Positions 9,412 through 19,740 are shown, counted from the first letter of the stretch. The stretch is DNA of 50,680 bases from Cyanobacteria bacterium RI_101 (GCA_016471375.1 WGLZ01000083.1:1-50680); one strand, 5' to 3'. The notes: a model not told the origin generated them from the sequence alone. Made by a program: numbers and translations.

Positions 9412-10686
9412 ATGAAAAAAAGACTCCTCTCTCTATTTTCTGGTTGCGGGGGAATGGACTTAGGGTTTGAAGGTAACTTTAGAGTTCATCTCGATACGCT
9501 TAACACCGAACTATATCCCCATTGGTTGCAGGAAAAGCAGGGGGATTGGGGAATTCTAGCGCCGACGGCGTTTAATCTGGTCTTTGCCAATGACATTTTA
9601 CGGTCGGCCCGTAGCGCTTGGGTGACCTACTTTGGAGAACGGGGCTACGCCCCCGAGCTTTTTCATTTAGCCAGTATTGTCGATTTGGTGAAACAGCGCC
9701 GGGCCAATGAGTTTAATTTTCCCCCAGAGATTGACATTGTGACCGGCGGCTTTCCCTGTCAAGACTTCAGCGTCGCCGGTAAACGCAAGGGGTTTAATTC
9801 TCATAAAAGCCACCAGGGCAAGCTTTTGGAAAAGCATGAAGACTCGACTCTCGAAAATCGCGGCGCCCTCTATCGCTGGATGCGGGAGGTGATCGCTCTG
9901 ACCAATCCCAAGGTTTTTATCGCTGAAAATGTGGATGGTTTAACCTCTCTCAAAGGCGTGATGGAGATGATTCAAGAGGATTTTAGCAACCTAGGGGAGC
10001 ATGGTTTTCTAGTCATCGCTCAGGTGTTATACGCGCCGGACTTTGGCATTCCCCAATCCAGAAAGCGGGTCTTTTTTATCGGTTTAAATAAAGCTTTTCT
10101 CCGTCCCGCGGCGCTGAAGTCTCTGGAAGAGAATCCTCTGGCGCCGGACTATACTCCCCTTCCTCAACCGACCCATCGCAATCCTGAAACCCCAAGTTTA
10201 TGGACTCAGGGTCGGATGATTAATCCTGAAATGTTGCGACCCTACGCGACGGTAAGTCGGATTTTAGCGGGTCTAGCGGAGCCGGAGGAAGAACAGGTTG
10301 ATCTCGCCCAAAGGGCCTATTCTAAAGCCCGTTATTTTCCCAAAACCCAGGGGCAAGTCGAAGTCAAACCCCAGGGTCTAGCGCCGACGATTCGCTCGGA
10401 ACACCACGGTAATATCGAGTTTCGGCGCTTGTCCAAGGAACTGGGCGGTCAATGGTTAGCGGAATTAGAGGCCGGGAAAGTCCAACGGCGCTTGACGGTG
10501 AGGGAATGCGCCCGTCTGCAAACGTTCCCCGACGATTATGCCTTTGTGCGTCCCAAAAAAGATTACCCGGATCTCTTTCTCGGCGCTAGCGACGCCTATA
10601 AGTTAATTGGCAACGCCGTGCCGCCCCTCTTGGCTTATCATCTGGCTAAGCGTTTAGAGGTTGTTTGGGAGCGCCTGTTTGATTGA
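9412..10686 (+). CDS. DNA (cytosine-5) methyltransferase, solitary
   Basis: The 424-residue protein transfers a methyl group from S-adenosylmethionine to C5 of cytosine in a specific DNA site. The ordered motifs of the family are present: motif I LFSGCGGMDLGF (residues 8-19), catalytic PCQ at 115-117 within GGFPCQDFSVAG, motif VI ENVDGL, motif VIII QSRKRVFFIG and motif X GNAVPPLLAYHLAKRL. The gap between motif I and PCQ is long (about 95 residues). The target-recognition region lies before RTVRECARLQ-like text (RLTVRECARLQTFP). No restriction endonuclease is recognisable next to it, so it looks like an orphan enzyme. Its target site cannot be read from the sequence. It carries the local GCGCCG motif, so it is not a very recent arrival by composition. 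Confidence 0.92.
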   Translation: MKKRLLSLFSGCGGMDLGFEGNFRVHLDTLNTELYPHWLQEKQGDWGILAPTAFNLVFANDILRSARSAWVTYFGERGYAPELFHLASIVDLVKQRRANEFNFPPEIDIVTGGFPCQDFSVAGKRKGFNSHKSHQGKLLEKHEDSTLENRGALYRWMREVIALTNPKVFIAENVDGLTSLKGVMEMIQEDFSNLGEHGFLVIAQVLYAPDFGIPQSRKRVFFIGLNKAFLRPAALKSLEENPLAPDYTPLPQPTHRNPETPSLWTQGRMINPEMLRPYATVSRILAGLAEPEEEQVDLAQRAYSKARYFPKTQGQVEVKPQGLAPTIRSEHHGNIEFRRLSKELGGQWLAELEAGKVQRRLTVRECARLQTFPDDYAFVRPKKDYPDLFLGASDAYKLIGNAVPPLLAYHLAKRLEVVWERLFD

Positions 10687-10749
10687 AGAGAAACTTTTAG
10701 CATAAAATGGCGGTGTGGATTACTGGAAACGACGCCGGAGGGTTCTGTG

Positions 10750-11193
10750 ATGACTCCATCTCTCTACGAGCAAGATATTCTATTATGGGCCGAGGAAACT
10801 GTTCGGCAATTAAAAGCCCAGAATTTTGAACATCTAGATCTAGAGCATTTGATTGAGGAGGTGGAGGCCTTGGGCGTTTCCCAAAAGCGCGAGTTACTCA
10901 GCCGGTTGATTGTTCTTTTAGAACATTTGCTGAAGCGTCTTTATATTCAATTACCGGAAAATTATCGGGGTTGGGAGCAGACAATCCGCACTCAGCGCAC
11001 GGAGTTAGATATTTTAATCATTCAGGTTCCCAGTTTAAAATCGCTCTGGGAGCAAAGTTTTACGGAGGCGTGGCGCCGGGCGCTGGCGAATGTCAAAAGC
11101 GAGTATCCGTCGGCGGTTCTCCCGGAAATTTGGCCCTTTGCTTCAGACCGGCAAACCCTCCTAACGGCGGCGCTTTGGCAGACGGAGGATTGA
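10750..11193 (+). CDS. DUF29 family protein
   Basis: A 147-residue protein with the DUF29 pattern: SLYEQDILLWAEETVRQLK at the start, LEHLIEEVEALGVSQKREL, LLEHLLKRLYIQ and SLKSLWEQSFTEAWRRAL. The family is abundant in cyanobacteria, often in several copies near mobile or toxin-like genes, and its function is unknown. A GTG three bases upstream is a possible alternative start; I prefer the ATG at 10750. It points toward the HEPN gene on the opposite strand, with a gap of only 3 bases, so the two converge. Confidence 0.85.
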   Translation: MTPSLYEQDILLWAEETVRQLKAQNFEHLDLEHLIEEVEALGVSQKRELLSRLIVLLEHLLKRLYIQLPENYRGWEQTIRTQRTELDILIIQVPSLKSLWEQSFTEAWRRALANVKSEYPSAVLPEIWPFASDRQTLLTAALWQTED

Positions 11194-11196
11194 GAG

Positions 11197-11802
11197 TTAA
11201 AGGGTTGTATGAATAGCGATAACCAGCGCCTCAATGAAGTTCACAGCGTTCTCGACATCGGATTCATGGATATTCCAGCGATTACCTAAGCCTAGGGTGG
11301 GGTCAATATCAGCCTCATGGGCGATTTTATTACGGCGCTCGACAATAATATTTAACTCCCGCTTAATTTCCAGCGCCGGTCTGTCCATTATTTTACCGAC
11401 TTCCTCCCAGAGTTTTTTAGGGGAAACTAGGCGAATCGCTTCCGCAATTTTGTCGGGGTTTTGAAAACTTTTATAGCTATTTCGTTGCCGAATTTCATTA
11501 TCCAAAAAGTCTTCGAAATTTGAATCGGCGCTTAACTGTTGACGAGCGCCGCCTAGGGAAATCGGGAAAGCGAAAAAAGCTTTTGTCCCCGGTCGTTGTC
11601 CTCGGTGAATTGCCAACATGCCTAAGCGGACGACTTCGTGAACATAGTAATCTAAGGCGCTGACGGACAAGACCAGCGCCGCTCTTAAGATATCGGAGGG
11701 ATCGGGGGCGTCGACGGCTTGGTTTTCCATGGCGCAATAAATGGCAATGAGGCCGCGCACTCGGTTAATACTGATTTGGAATTGCTCAAGCGCAGACTGC
11801 AT
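11197..11802 (-). CDS. HEPN-domain protein, probable ribonuclease
   Basis: The 201-residue product has the HEPN signature R-x4-H: R157-N-K-I-A-H162 within ERRNKIAH. Around residues 39-66 lies a conserved helix (DILRAALVLSVSALDYYVHEVVRLGM) that resembles the RiboL-PSP type of HEPN proteins. HEPN proteins with this motif are commonly metal-independent RNases in toxin-antitoxin, abortive infection and RM systems. The start overlaps the end of the ParA-like gene by 17 bases on the same strand, so the two are translationally linked. No MNT-type nucleotidyltransferase, the usual HEPN antitoxin, is nearby. RNase activity is an inference from the motif. Confidence 0.8.
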   Translation of the reverse strand: MQSALEQFQISINRVRGLIAIYCAMENQAVDAPDPSDILRAALVLSVSALDYYVHEVVRLGMLAIHRGQRPGTKAFFAFPISLGGARQQLSADSNFEDFLDNEIRQRNSYKSFQNPDKIAEAIRLVSPKKLWEEVGKIMDRPALEIKRELNIIVERRNKIAHEADIDPTLGLGNRWNIHESDVENAVNFIEALVIAIHTTL

Positions 11803-12835
11803 TGGCGGTTAAGTTCAAAATTTTATCGGCTAGCGCGGAGAAGTCATTTTGCAACTGCGCTTGAGATTGTACAGTTTTTTCTAACATCTTTCCTGTTTGT
11901 CCGATTTGCTCCGGGGTTAACGTAAATATTGGCGTTTGATTACTTTTAGATACTGTTATTAGGGGGTTAAAGTTAGACATTTCTATTAGACAGAAGTCTT
12001 TTTCCATCCCTTGATCAAAATAGCTTTGATTGGGTAAGAGTAAATGGTTCTCTTGGAGGAGAGGAACGAGATTCTGAATGACAGAACTTTTTATTTTTTC
12101 AACCCAATCGGGGACGGCTTTAGAAAATTGACTTTCTTGACTACCATTATTGAAAATAATTGTTCCCAAAAAACTGGGCTTTATCTCAGGATAGGGATAT
12201 TCGGCTTGTTGAAGGCGCTTTAATTGACTGGCCCTCAAAGACCACTGGCGCCACTTGGGGAGGATACTGGCTAGGGAGTCGAGGGCTAATAATGAGAAAA
12301 AGCTAGAAGGGAGAGGCAGGGCGAAAAAGTCGCTGGTCATTAATAAGTTCTGGTTAATAGCGCCGAGGCTGGGACTCATATCAATGAGAATATAATCGGC
12401 AGAATATTTCTGGGCTGTTTGATTGAGGAGATAGGTTATGGCTCCCGGTAGATTTTTTAAGGTTTCTAGAGAGGCGCTGAGTTCCTGGGCTAGCGCTAGG
12501 GTGGCTTCGTATTCTGCGAGACCAACGTGACCGGGTAGCAGATATAAACGCTTTTGTCCTTCGGCGCCGATACAGTCAATGGCGCGGATTAAACGGGGTT
12601 GAGCTTCAAAGGCCGGCGCTAAACCGGCTTTAATATTTTGATTTTTGTGGTAGAGTTCTTCAAGTTCTGGTTGGGCGGAAAAACTCAAGAACATTTCGGT
12701 CAGATGGCATTGGGGATCAGCATCGAGTAGAATCACCCTTTTACCTTTGGCGGCTAACATCCAGCCTAAGTTAAAGGTGATGGCGGTTTTACCAAGACCA
12801 GCTTCGTGATTAAAAAGAGCAATTTTAGAAACCAT
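11786..12835 (-). CDS. ParA-like P-loop ATPase with altered signature lysine
   Basis: A 349-residue member of the ParA/Soj family: P-loop FNHEAGLGKTAITFNLGWML at residues 8-27, switch region LLDADPQCHLTEMFL, and Walker B YILIDMSPSLGAI. Classical members read KGGxGKT; here glutamate sits where the signature lysine should be (EAGLGKT), while the catalytic-site lysine of GKT remains. The signature lysine normally contacts ATP across the dimer, so the dimer cycle may differ. There is no adjacent ParB or centromere-like repeat, so plasmid partition is unlikely. The gene overlaps the HEPN gene downstream and follows the small membrane protein gene by 46 bases. A truncated copy lies at 8787-9329. 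Confidence 0.85.
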   Translation of the reverse strand: MVSKIALFNHEAGLGKTAITFNLGWMLAAKGKRVILLDADPQCHLTEMFLSFSAQPELEELYHKNQNIKAGLAPAFEAQPRLIRAIDCIGAEGQKRLYLLPGHVGLAEYEATLALAQELSASLETLKNLPGAITYLLNQTAQKYSADYILIDMSPSLGAINQNLLMTSDFFALPLPSSFFSLLALDSLASILPKWRQWSLRASQLKRLQQAEYPYPEIKPSFLGTIIFNNGSQESQFSKAVPDWVEKIKSSVIQNLVPLLQENHLLLPNQSYFDQGMEKDFCLIEMSNFNPLITVSKSNQTPIFTLTPEQIGQTGKMLEKTVQSQAQLQNDFSALADKILNLTANAVCA

Positions 12836-12881
12836 TTTTCTAGTATTTTAAATTTGTCAGAGTAAAGAAAACCGTCTACTA

Positions 12882-13238
12882 TTAAACTCGCAGTTTTGTG
12901 TATTTCAAAAAATTATGTAATTTATTTTTTAAGTCTTGTGAAATGAATGGAAAATCATTTATTTCTTTAATGATTTCTTTTTCACTCTTTCCATTTTCGA
13001 TAATTTTATTCACAACTTTTTTGGCTAAAATATCTAAGCCATAGGTGCTCAATGCTTTTGAAATTTTAGTTAGTAAAAATAAAGTTCCAATTCCACCTAA
13101 CATTCCTAGTGGGCCACCCAAAGTGGCTAAAGCCGTAGTAATTGCTGCCGCTCCAGTATAGCCAGAAACAGCAATTAAAAACATTAAGATTAATCCGGGA
13201 ACTCCAAAACTAGCGATTTCAGTAACAATCTTATCCAT
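12882..13238 (-). CDS. small glycine-rich membrane protein of unknown function
   Basis: Encodes 118 residues. Residues about 9-37 and 38-62 are strongly hydrophobic with many Gly and Ala (TGAAAITTALATLGGPLGMLGGIG), a pattern like glycine-zipper or pore-type helices. The rest is a charged helical tail rich in lysine (VVNKIIENGKSEKEIIKEI). The start follows the stop of the zinc-ribbon gene by two bases, so the two form one transcript. DNA is AT-rich and lacks the GCGCCG motif, marking it as foreign to this genome. I cannot assign a family. A membrane-acting effector is one reading, but nothing in the sequence proves it. Confidence 0.7.
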   Translation of the reverse strand: MDKIVTEIASFGVPGLILMFLIAVSGYTGAAAITTALATLGGPLGMLGGIGTLFLLTKISKALSTYGLDILAKKVVNKIIENGKSEKEIIKEINDFPFISQDLKNKLHNFLKYTKLRV

Positions 13239-13240
13239 GA

Positions 13241-14161
13241 CTACAATAAACCTCTGCCTTCTCTTCTTTTTAAAAATGCTGCAAGTTGAGCTGGCGATTT
13301 TAGCTTAACTTTTTGACCACAAGAAGGATGTGGACATTTCAAATAATAGGCATCTAATAGTCCCCCGACCGGGTTATTCTTCATATCCAAAATCATAGGA
13401 ATATGATGTTGCTTACAAAGAATTTCGTTATCTTTACCTTTGATATGCTCTCTCATTCTCTTACTAATATGTGTAATAGATGTCGGTTCATGAAAAATAG
13501 TGTTCAAGTCAGTATTAGAGATAGTCAACTCAATTTCTGATTTGTATAACATACCAATGTCTCTCCCGCTAAAATCTCTTTTGCCTTTGCACTGTAATTG
13601 AGGATTATTGCTATAAAAATCCATGCAAGACCAAAAAAAGTCGCTAATCCTATAGAGTCTTCCATCTAGTTTGTTTTGATGCTGTAAAAACATCGATTTT
13701 CCACAGATTGGGCATTGTTTATCAAGAGCCAACTGACCCATTTGATATTGAAGAATATGAACTTTTTCATCGTCTAAACTATCTGCATTATATTCATCAG
13801 CACTTGTTTTCTGTTGAATCGCTGACTCTATTTTCTTGGCTTCTTGTAATTCATCAAATTTTGCTTGTCTTAACTGACGAAGTTCACTAAGATACTCTTG
13901 GTCTTTTTTTGATAACCATCCATCCCAACTTTGCTTTTTCTCCAGTTCAACGAACTCAATATCAATAGTTTGAAGAGTTTCTTGAACTTGTTTTACATGA
14001 TCTTGACTAGTCTGGGGTGTGATAGATTGACCTGGAGACGTAAAGCTAGATATTATTTGTTCTCCCCATCGTCTAACTGTAGAACCTAACTCTTGCAGTC
14101 CTTCCCCGACTCCCTTAACGACAAAACCGACACCTGTAAGAATTGAATCAAGGAATCCCAT
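13241..14161 (-). CDS. coiled-coil protein with two zinc-ribbon modules, unknown function
   Basis: The 306-residue product begins with an amphipathic, glycine-rich helix (MGFLDSILTGVGFVVKGVGE), followed by a coiled-coil region at about residues 55-115. Two zinc-binding modules follow. The first has C150-x2-C153 with C179 and C191 and resembles topoisomerase-type zinc ribbons. The second has C249, H252/H253, C276 and C281. The C-terminus is basic. A GAGG ribosome site lies just before the ATG. The gene is AT-rich without the GCGCCG motif and its stop is two bases from the next gene. A MITE sits about 30 bases upstream and may carry or disturb its promoter. I do not recognise the family. Confidence 0.75.
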   Translation of the reverse strand: MGFLDSILTGVGFVVKGVGEGLQELGSTVRRWGEQIISSFTSPGQSITPQTSQDHVKQVQETLQTIDIEFVELEKKQSWDGWLSKKDQEYLSELRQLRQAKFDELQEAKKIESAIQQKTSADEYNADSLDDEKVHILQYQMGQLALDKQCPICGKSMFLQHQNKLDGRLYRISDFFWSCMDFYSNNPQLQCKGKRDFSGRDIGMLYKSEIELTISNTDLNTIFHEPTSITHISKRMREHIKGKDNEILCKQHHIPMILDMKNNPVGGLLDAYYLKCPHPSCGQKVKLKSPAQLAAFLKRREGRGLL

Positions 14162-14191
14162 GATTACCTCATTTGTTCGATAAAAAACGAT

Positions 14192-14339
14192 GTATAGGTG
14201 GCTCTCCGGGAATGAGGCTGGTAGTTAGGGAGCCAATTAACCAGAACCCTTACTAGATGAGCTTTTCTGAGTTAACGCCAAATCTTAATTGTATAACAGG
14301 ATACAGTCTTCGGCGTGCTCCCCAGAGAGCCGTATAGGT
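14192..14339. mobile_element. MITE-like element with 8-bp target-site duplication
   Basis: A 132-bp body (14200-14331) is bounded by imperfect inverted ends: GGCTCTCCGGGAA on the left and, read on the other strand, GGCTCTCTGGGGA on the right (the first 7 bases are identical, 13 of 16 match). The octamer GTATAGGT directly abuts both ends (14192-14199 and 14332-14339), a perfect 8-bp duplication. Ends starting GGCTCT with 8-bp duplications fit the ISL3 family. No transposase frame lies inside, so this is a non-autonomous element. It lies upstream of the zinc-ribbon gene, at the edge between the accessory island and the ribosomal operon. Confidence 0.8.
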
Positions 14340-14543
14340 TTTAGGTTATTGTCAGCTAGATGAGTTTCGATATCTTCGCTAAAATTAAGCTAAAAAGACA
14401 TCACGCCATCTAATCTTTTATTAATTTAAGTGAACGCCGCTGTCGATAACACTCAACCTACTCTTATCATGTTAGATGAATCTTCACCATGAAATCTTTA
14501 GAAAACCTTAAGATTTTTACTTGATTGAGATTTGGCATAATTT

Positions 14544-14575
14544 CCTAGCCTTGCTTAGGGCATGGCAAAGCTAGG
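14544..14575 (-). terminator. candidate terminator of the str operon
   Basis: An 11-bp inverted repeat with one mismatch (CCTAGCCTTGC and GCAAAGCTAGG around a 10-base loop) lies just after the rpsJ stop in the direction of transcription. There is no strong T-run, only AAATTATG, so it is not a classical intrinsic terminator. Position makes an end-of-operon role likely. Confidence 0.5.
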
Positions 14576-14585
14576 ATCAGTAAAC

Positions 14586-14903
14586 CTAAAGTTTCACTTC
14601 AATATCGACCCCGGCGGGTAAATCCAACTTCATCAGGGCGTCGATGGTCTTAGAAGACGGCTGGTAAATATCGATAATGCGGCGGTGGGTGCGGGTTTCG
14701 AAATGCTCCCGGGAATCCTTGTCCACGTGGGGAGAGCGAAGCACGCAGTAAATCTTGCGTTTCGTGGGCAGAGGAATCGGGCCCACAGCGGCGGCGTTGG
14801 TGCGATTAGCGGTTTCGACGATTTTATCGCAGGACGTATCGAGGATGCGGCGGTCAAAGGCCTTGAGACGGATGCGGATTTTTTGCTGTTGGAGAGTCGC
14901 CAT
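14586..14903 (-). CDS. rpsJ: 30S ribosomal protein S10
   Basis: The 105-residue protein has the S10 hallmarks: [24 protein letters not shown] near the start, [35 protein letters not shown] in the middle and the C-terminal [11 protein letters not shown]10 sits in the 30S head and also acts in transcription antitermination with NusB. In cyanobacteria it closes the str operon after tuf, rather than opening the S10 operon, and that is the order here. About 115 bases separate it from tuf. Confidence 0.97.
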   Translation of the reverse strand: MATLQQQKIRIRLKAFDRRILDTSCDKIVETANRTNAAAVGPIPLPTKRKIYCVLRSPHVDKDSREHFETRTHRRIIDIYQPSSKTIDALMKLDLPAGVDIEVKL

Positions 14904-15020
14904 GGTAATCGGTGTTAATCGTTAAATTTTCAAGGTGCGGATAGAAGAGCGAGCAATCAGGGGGCCGGGGCGGGAACCCCGGCAGTCCCTAATTAACTCA
15001 AAGTTGTTCTTTGGCCGAGC

Positions 15021-16250
<1,230 letters not shown>

Positions 16251-16308
16251 GAATAGGTGCTTCCTTTGGTTGATTCAGCATAGAGCCAATCCCGGGGGGG
16301 ATTGGGGG

Positions 16309-18390
16309 TTAAACGTAAACGTTCCCTCGGCTTTTGGCGATAATCGCCTCGGCCACATTGCGGGGAGTTTCGGCGTAATGGCTAAACTCCATCGAGAAAA
16401 TCCCCCGCCCCTGGGTCTTTGACCGAATATCGGTCGCGTACCCAAACATTTCCGCTAGGGGAACTTTAGCGGAAACCTTAGCGACGCCCTGCTCGCTGTC
16501 CTGGCCTTCAATGTGCCCGCGACGGGAATTGAGGTCGCCAATGACGTTGCCGATGAAGTCTTCGGGAACCTCGACTTCCACCTTCATCATTGGCTCCAGC
16601 AGGACGGGGTCGGCCTTCATCACGGCTTCCTTAATCGCCAGAGAACCGGCGATCTTGAAAGCCATTTCCGAAGAATCCACATCGTGGAAAGAGCCGTCCA
16701 CTAGGGTGGCCTTGAGGTCGATCACCGGGTAGCCCGCCAGGATTCCCGACTCGCAGGCCTCCTTCATCCCCTGTTCCGACGGGTTGATGAATTCCTTGGG
16801 AATCGCCCCGCCGACAATTTTGGAGACAAACTGGAAGCCCGACCCCGGTTCCCCGGGTTCTAGCTCGATGACCACATGGCCGTACTGTCCTTTGCCCCCG
16901 CTCTGGCGGATGAACTTGCCCTCCGCCTGGGCGGGTTTGCGGACAGTTTCCCGGTAGGCCACCTGGGGCGCCCCCACATGGGCCTCCACCTTAAATTCTC
17001 GGAGCATACGATCTACTAGAATTTCTAGATGGAGTTCCCCCATGCCGGCGATGACGGTCTGGTTGGTTTCCGGGTCGACCCTGACCCGAAAGGTGGGGTC
17101 TTCCTCGGAGAGGGATTGCAGGGCCTTGGATAATTTTTCCATATCCTGCTTGGTTTTGGGTTCCACCGCCACGGAGATGACGGGTTCGGGCACGTAGAGA
17201 GATTCGAGGACAATAGGCTTGGCGTCGTCGCAGAGGGTGTCGCCGGTGAGGGTGTCTTTTAAACCCAGCACAGCGCCGAGTTCCCCGGCCCGGAGTTCCT
17301 CCACTTCGATGCGGTCGTCGGCCTTGAGCACGATTAAGCGGGAAATGCGCTCCCGTTTATCTTTGGTGGAGTTGAGGATATAACTGCCCTTCTGCAAAAC
17401 GCCGGAGTAAACCCGCACGAAGGTCAGGCGCCCGTAGGGATCGGCCATGACTTTAAAGGCAAGGGCCGCCAAGGGCGCTTCGTCGTCTGCGGGGCGAGTC
17501 TCCGTTTCGCCGCTGGGAACAATCCCTTCGATGGCTTTCACCTCTAGGGGAGAAGGCAGATAGTCAATAACGGCGTCGAGCAACAACTGTACGCCTTTAT
17601 TTTTGAAGGCCGACCCGCAGAGCACCGGCACTAGGCCCCCCTGAATGGTGGCTTTCCGTAATCCCTGTTTAATTTCTTCTAGGGTTAATTCCTCCCCCTC
17701 CAGGTATTTTTCCATCAGGGCGTCGTCGCTTTCGGCGATGGCTTCCAGCAGTTGGACGCGGTACGCCTCGACCTGTTCCGCCAATTCCGCGGGAATAGCC
17801 ACGGTTTCAATGTCCGTGCCCAAATCGTTGTTGTAGCGGTAGGCTTTGAGGGCCACTAAATCCACAATGCCCCTAAAGTCCCCTTCGGCGCCGATGGGAA
17901 TCTGAATGGGAACGGCGTTGGCCCGGAGGCGCTCCCGCAACTGCCCGCAGACCTTGAAGAAATTAGCGCCGGTGCGGTCCATTTTGTTGACAAAGGCGAT
18001 GCGGGGCACTTGATAGCGATCCGCCTGACGCCAAACCGTTTCCGATTGGGGTTGAACGCCCCCCACGGAACAGAAGACAGCGATCACCCCGTCCAACACC
18101 CGCATGGAGCGCTCCACCTCAATGGTGAAATCCACGTGACCCGGAGTATCGATAATATTGACCCGACAATCCTGCCAATTGGTGCTAATGGCCGCAGCGG
18201 TGATGGTGATGCCCCGCTCCCGTTCTTGCTCCATCCAATCGGTGACGGCGGTGCCTTCGTGGACTTCGCCGATTTTGTGCACCACGCCGGAATAAAACAA
18301 AATACGTTCGGTCGTGGTGGTTTTGCCCGCGTCAATGTGGGCGGCAATGCCGATATTGCGTATTCGCTCTAGGGGAATAGTTCTTGCCAC
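16309..18390 (-). CDS. fusA: elongation factor G
   Basis: The 693-residue GTPase drives ribosomal translocation. Visible features are G1 [14 protein letters not shown]2 [15 protein letters not shown]3 DTPGHVDF and G4 [10 protein letters not shown], then domain II, the domain IV sequence [18 protein letters not shown] and the C-terminal fold. It is the EF-G type tied to the str operon, not one of the shorter or divergent paralogues. The 187-base gap to rpsG upstream has no gene. Confidence 0.97.
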   Translation of the reverse strand: MARTIPLERIRNIGIAAHIDAGKTTTTERILFYSGVVHKIGEVHEGTAVTDWMEQERERGITITAAAISTNWQDCRVNIIDTPGHVDFTIEVERSMRVLDGVIAVFCSVGGVQPQSETVWRQADRYQVPRIAFVNKMDRTGANFFKVCGQLRERLRANAVPIQIPIGAEGDFRGIVDLVALKAYRYNNDLGTDIETVAIPAELAEQVEAYRVQLLEAIAESDDALMEKYLEGEELTLEEIKQGLRKATIQGGLVPVLCGSAFKNKGVQLLLDAVIDYLPSPLEVKAIEGIVPSGETETRPADDEAPLAALAFKVMADPYGRLTFVRVYSGVLQKGSYILNSTKDKRERISRLIVLKADDRIEVEELRAGELGAVLGLKDTLTGDTLCDDAKPIVLESLYVPEPVISVAVEPKTKQDMEKLSKALQSLSEEDPTFRVRVDPETNQTVIAGMGELHLEILVDRMLREFKVEAHVGAPQVAYRETVRKPAQAEGKFIRQSGGKGQYGHVVIELEPGEPGSGFQFVSKIVGGAIPKEFINPSEQGMKEACESGILAGYPVIDLKATLVDGSFHDVDSSEMAFKIAGSLAIKEAVMKADPVLLEPMMKVEVEVPEDFIGNVIGDLNSRRGHIEGQDSEQGVAKVSAKVPLAEMFGYATDIRSKTQGRGIFSMEFSHYAETPRNVAEAIIAKSRGNVYV

Positions 18391-18577
18391 AGCGACCTCC
18401 GGATCGTTTGCTCTGCCCAGAATTTAATGAGAAAAGGATTTAAAACTAAAAAGGTATAACGGTAAACGAAAGAAATGTGACGACACTCTTTTACAATCTT
18501 ATCGGCTTGGGTGTCAAAGGCGGAAGCGGCGGGGGGAGGCGGATAACCGCCCCCAAACACCTTGATACCGATAATAG

Positions 18578-19048
18578 TTAGTATCGATAGTGGGCAAAGG
18601 CCTTATTTGCTTCCGCCATCCGGTGGGTTTCTTCCCGCTTTTTAACGGCGGCGCCGGTTTCGTTGGAGGCGTCCATAATTTCGTTGGCTAATTTGCTAGC
18701 CATGGTGCGACCGCCCCGTTGTCGGGAGTAGTGCACCAACCAACGCAGAGCCAGCGCCGTGCCCCGGGAGGGACGGACTTCCATGGGCACCTGATAGGTG
18801 GCGCCGCCGACCCGACGGGCTTTCACTTCCACGAGGGGGGTCAGATTTTTAATGGCCCGCTCAAACACCTCCAGGGGTTCGTTGCCGGTTTTTTCTCCCA
18901 CCGTTTTCAGGGCGTCGTAAACCAGACGGGAGGCGAGGGATTTTTTGCCGCTCTTCATCACCCGACGGATGGTCATGCTAATCAGGGTGCTGTTGTAAAC
19001 GGGATCGGGGGGAACAGGGCGCTTTTTGACGTTGCCGCGACGAGACAT
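18578..19048 (-). CDS. rpsG: 30S ribosomal protein S7
   Basis: The 156-residue protein begins [16 protein letters not shown] and carries the conserved [14 protein letters not shown] and [20 protein letters not shown] stretches. S7 nucleates assembly of the 30S head and in many bacteria represses its own operon. It is the second gene of the str operon. The 173-base spacer before it could hold regulatory structure, but none was identified. Confidence 0.97.
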   Translation of the reverse strand: MSRRGNVKKRPVPPDPVYNSTLISMTIRRVMKSGKKSLASRLVYDALKTVGEKTGNEPLEVFERAIKNLTPLVEVKARRVGGATYQVPMEVRPSRGTALALRWLVHYSRQRGGRTMASKLANEIMDASNETGAAVKKREETHRMAEANKAFAHYRY

Positions 19049-19221
19049 AGGACTAAAAAAGAGATGGAATAAAAAAACAGTAAAACGCCGTGACTTTGAC
19101 AGTCGCTTGCCCCTAGGTGGGTTAGCCGGGGGCGCCGGGCGTTGAGGAATTAGTTAAGAATTTTCAGCATAGAAGGAGTCAAGATTTTCCAGGCGCAACG
19201 TTGAAAATCCCGCTCGCAAAC

Positions 19222-19602
19222 TTATTTCTTGGCTTTTTCTCGCTTGGTGCCGTACTTAGAGCGCCCCTGCTTGCGGTCTTTGACCCCAGTGGCGTCCAGA
19301 GTGCCCCGGACAATATGGTAACGCACCCCCGGCAGATCCTTGACCCGACCGCCGCGGATCAGAACGACGGAGTGCTCCTGCAAGTTGTGGCCGATGCCGG
19401 GAATATAGGCCGTCACCTCAAAACCGGAGGTTAACCGCACCCGGGCCACCTTCCGTAGAGCCGAGTTGGGTTTCTTGGGCGTGGTGGTGTAAACGCGGGT
19501 GCAGACCCCCCGGCGCTGGGGGCATTGCTTGAGGGCGGGAGATTTGGTTTTCTTCTGAACTTTTGAGCGCTCGCTCCGAATTAACTGTTGAATGGTGGGC
19601 AT
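19222..19602 (-). CDS. rpsL: 30S ribosomal protein S12
   Basis: The 126-residue protein carries the decoding-site loop [17 protein letters not shown] and the second conserved loop around [26 protein letters not shown]. The lysine positions linked to streptomycin resistance in other bacteria are wild-type in appearance. It opens the str operon; a good promoter lies about 65-95 bases upstream. Confidence 0.97.
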   Translation of the reverse strand: MPTIQQLIRSERSKVQKKTKSPALKQCPQRRGVCTRVYTTTPKKPNSALRKVARVRLTSGFEVTAYIPGIGHNLQEHSVVLIRGGRVKDLPGVRYHIVRGTLDATGVKDRKQGRSKYGTKREKAKK

Positions 19603-19666
19603 GGGTAAGGGGCTAGGAGATTATTTACAAACGCCTAGTGCTTAGGAAAATCGTTGACAAAAGACC

Positions 19667-19696
19667 ATCATACCTAGGCGGGGCGCTCGCTGTCAA
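19667..19696 (-). promoter_or_regulatory. predicted promoter of the str operon
   Basis: On the minus strand TTGACA (19691-19696) and TATGAT (19667-19672) are separated by 18 bases, close to the sigma-70 consensus. They lie about 65-95 bases before rpsL and point into the ribosomal operon. Confidence 0.6.
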
Positions 19697-19740
19697 CGGT
19701 CGGGGGGAATTAGGGAGTAGGATATTGCCCATTCGCTTCC

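Noticed and set aside
12882-14161. Prophage origin of the AT-rich pair
   Set aside because: No capsid, tail, integrase or lysis gene is nearby; composition alone shows only foreign origin.
14192-14339. A 6S-like structured RNA, because a long-range closing stem is visible
   Set aside because: The stem lies exactly at the ends of the element and is flanked by a perfect 8-bp direct repeat, which a MITE explains better; no clear 6S-type central bubble was seen.
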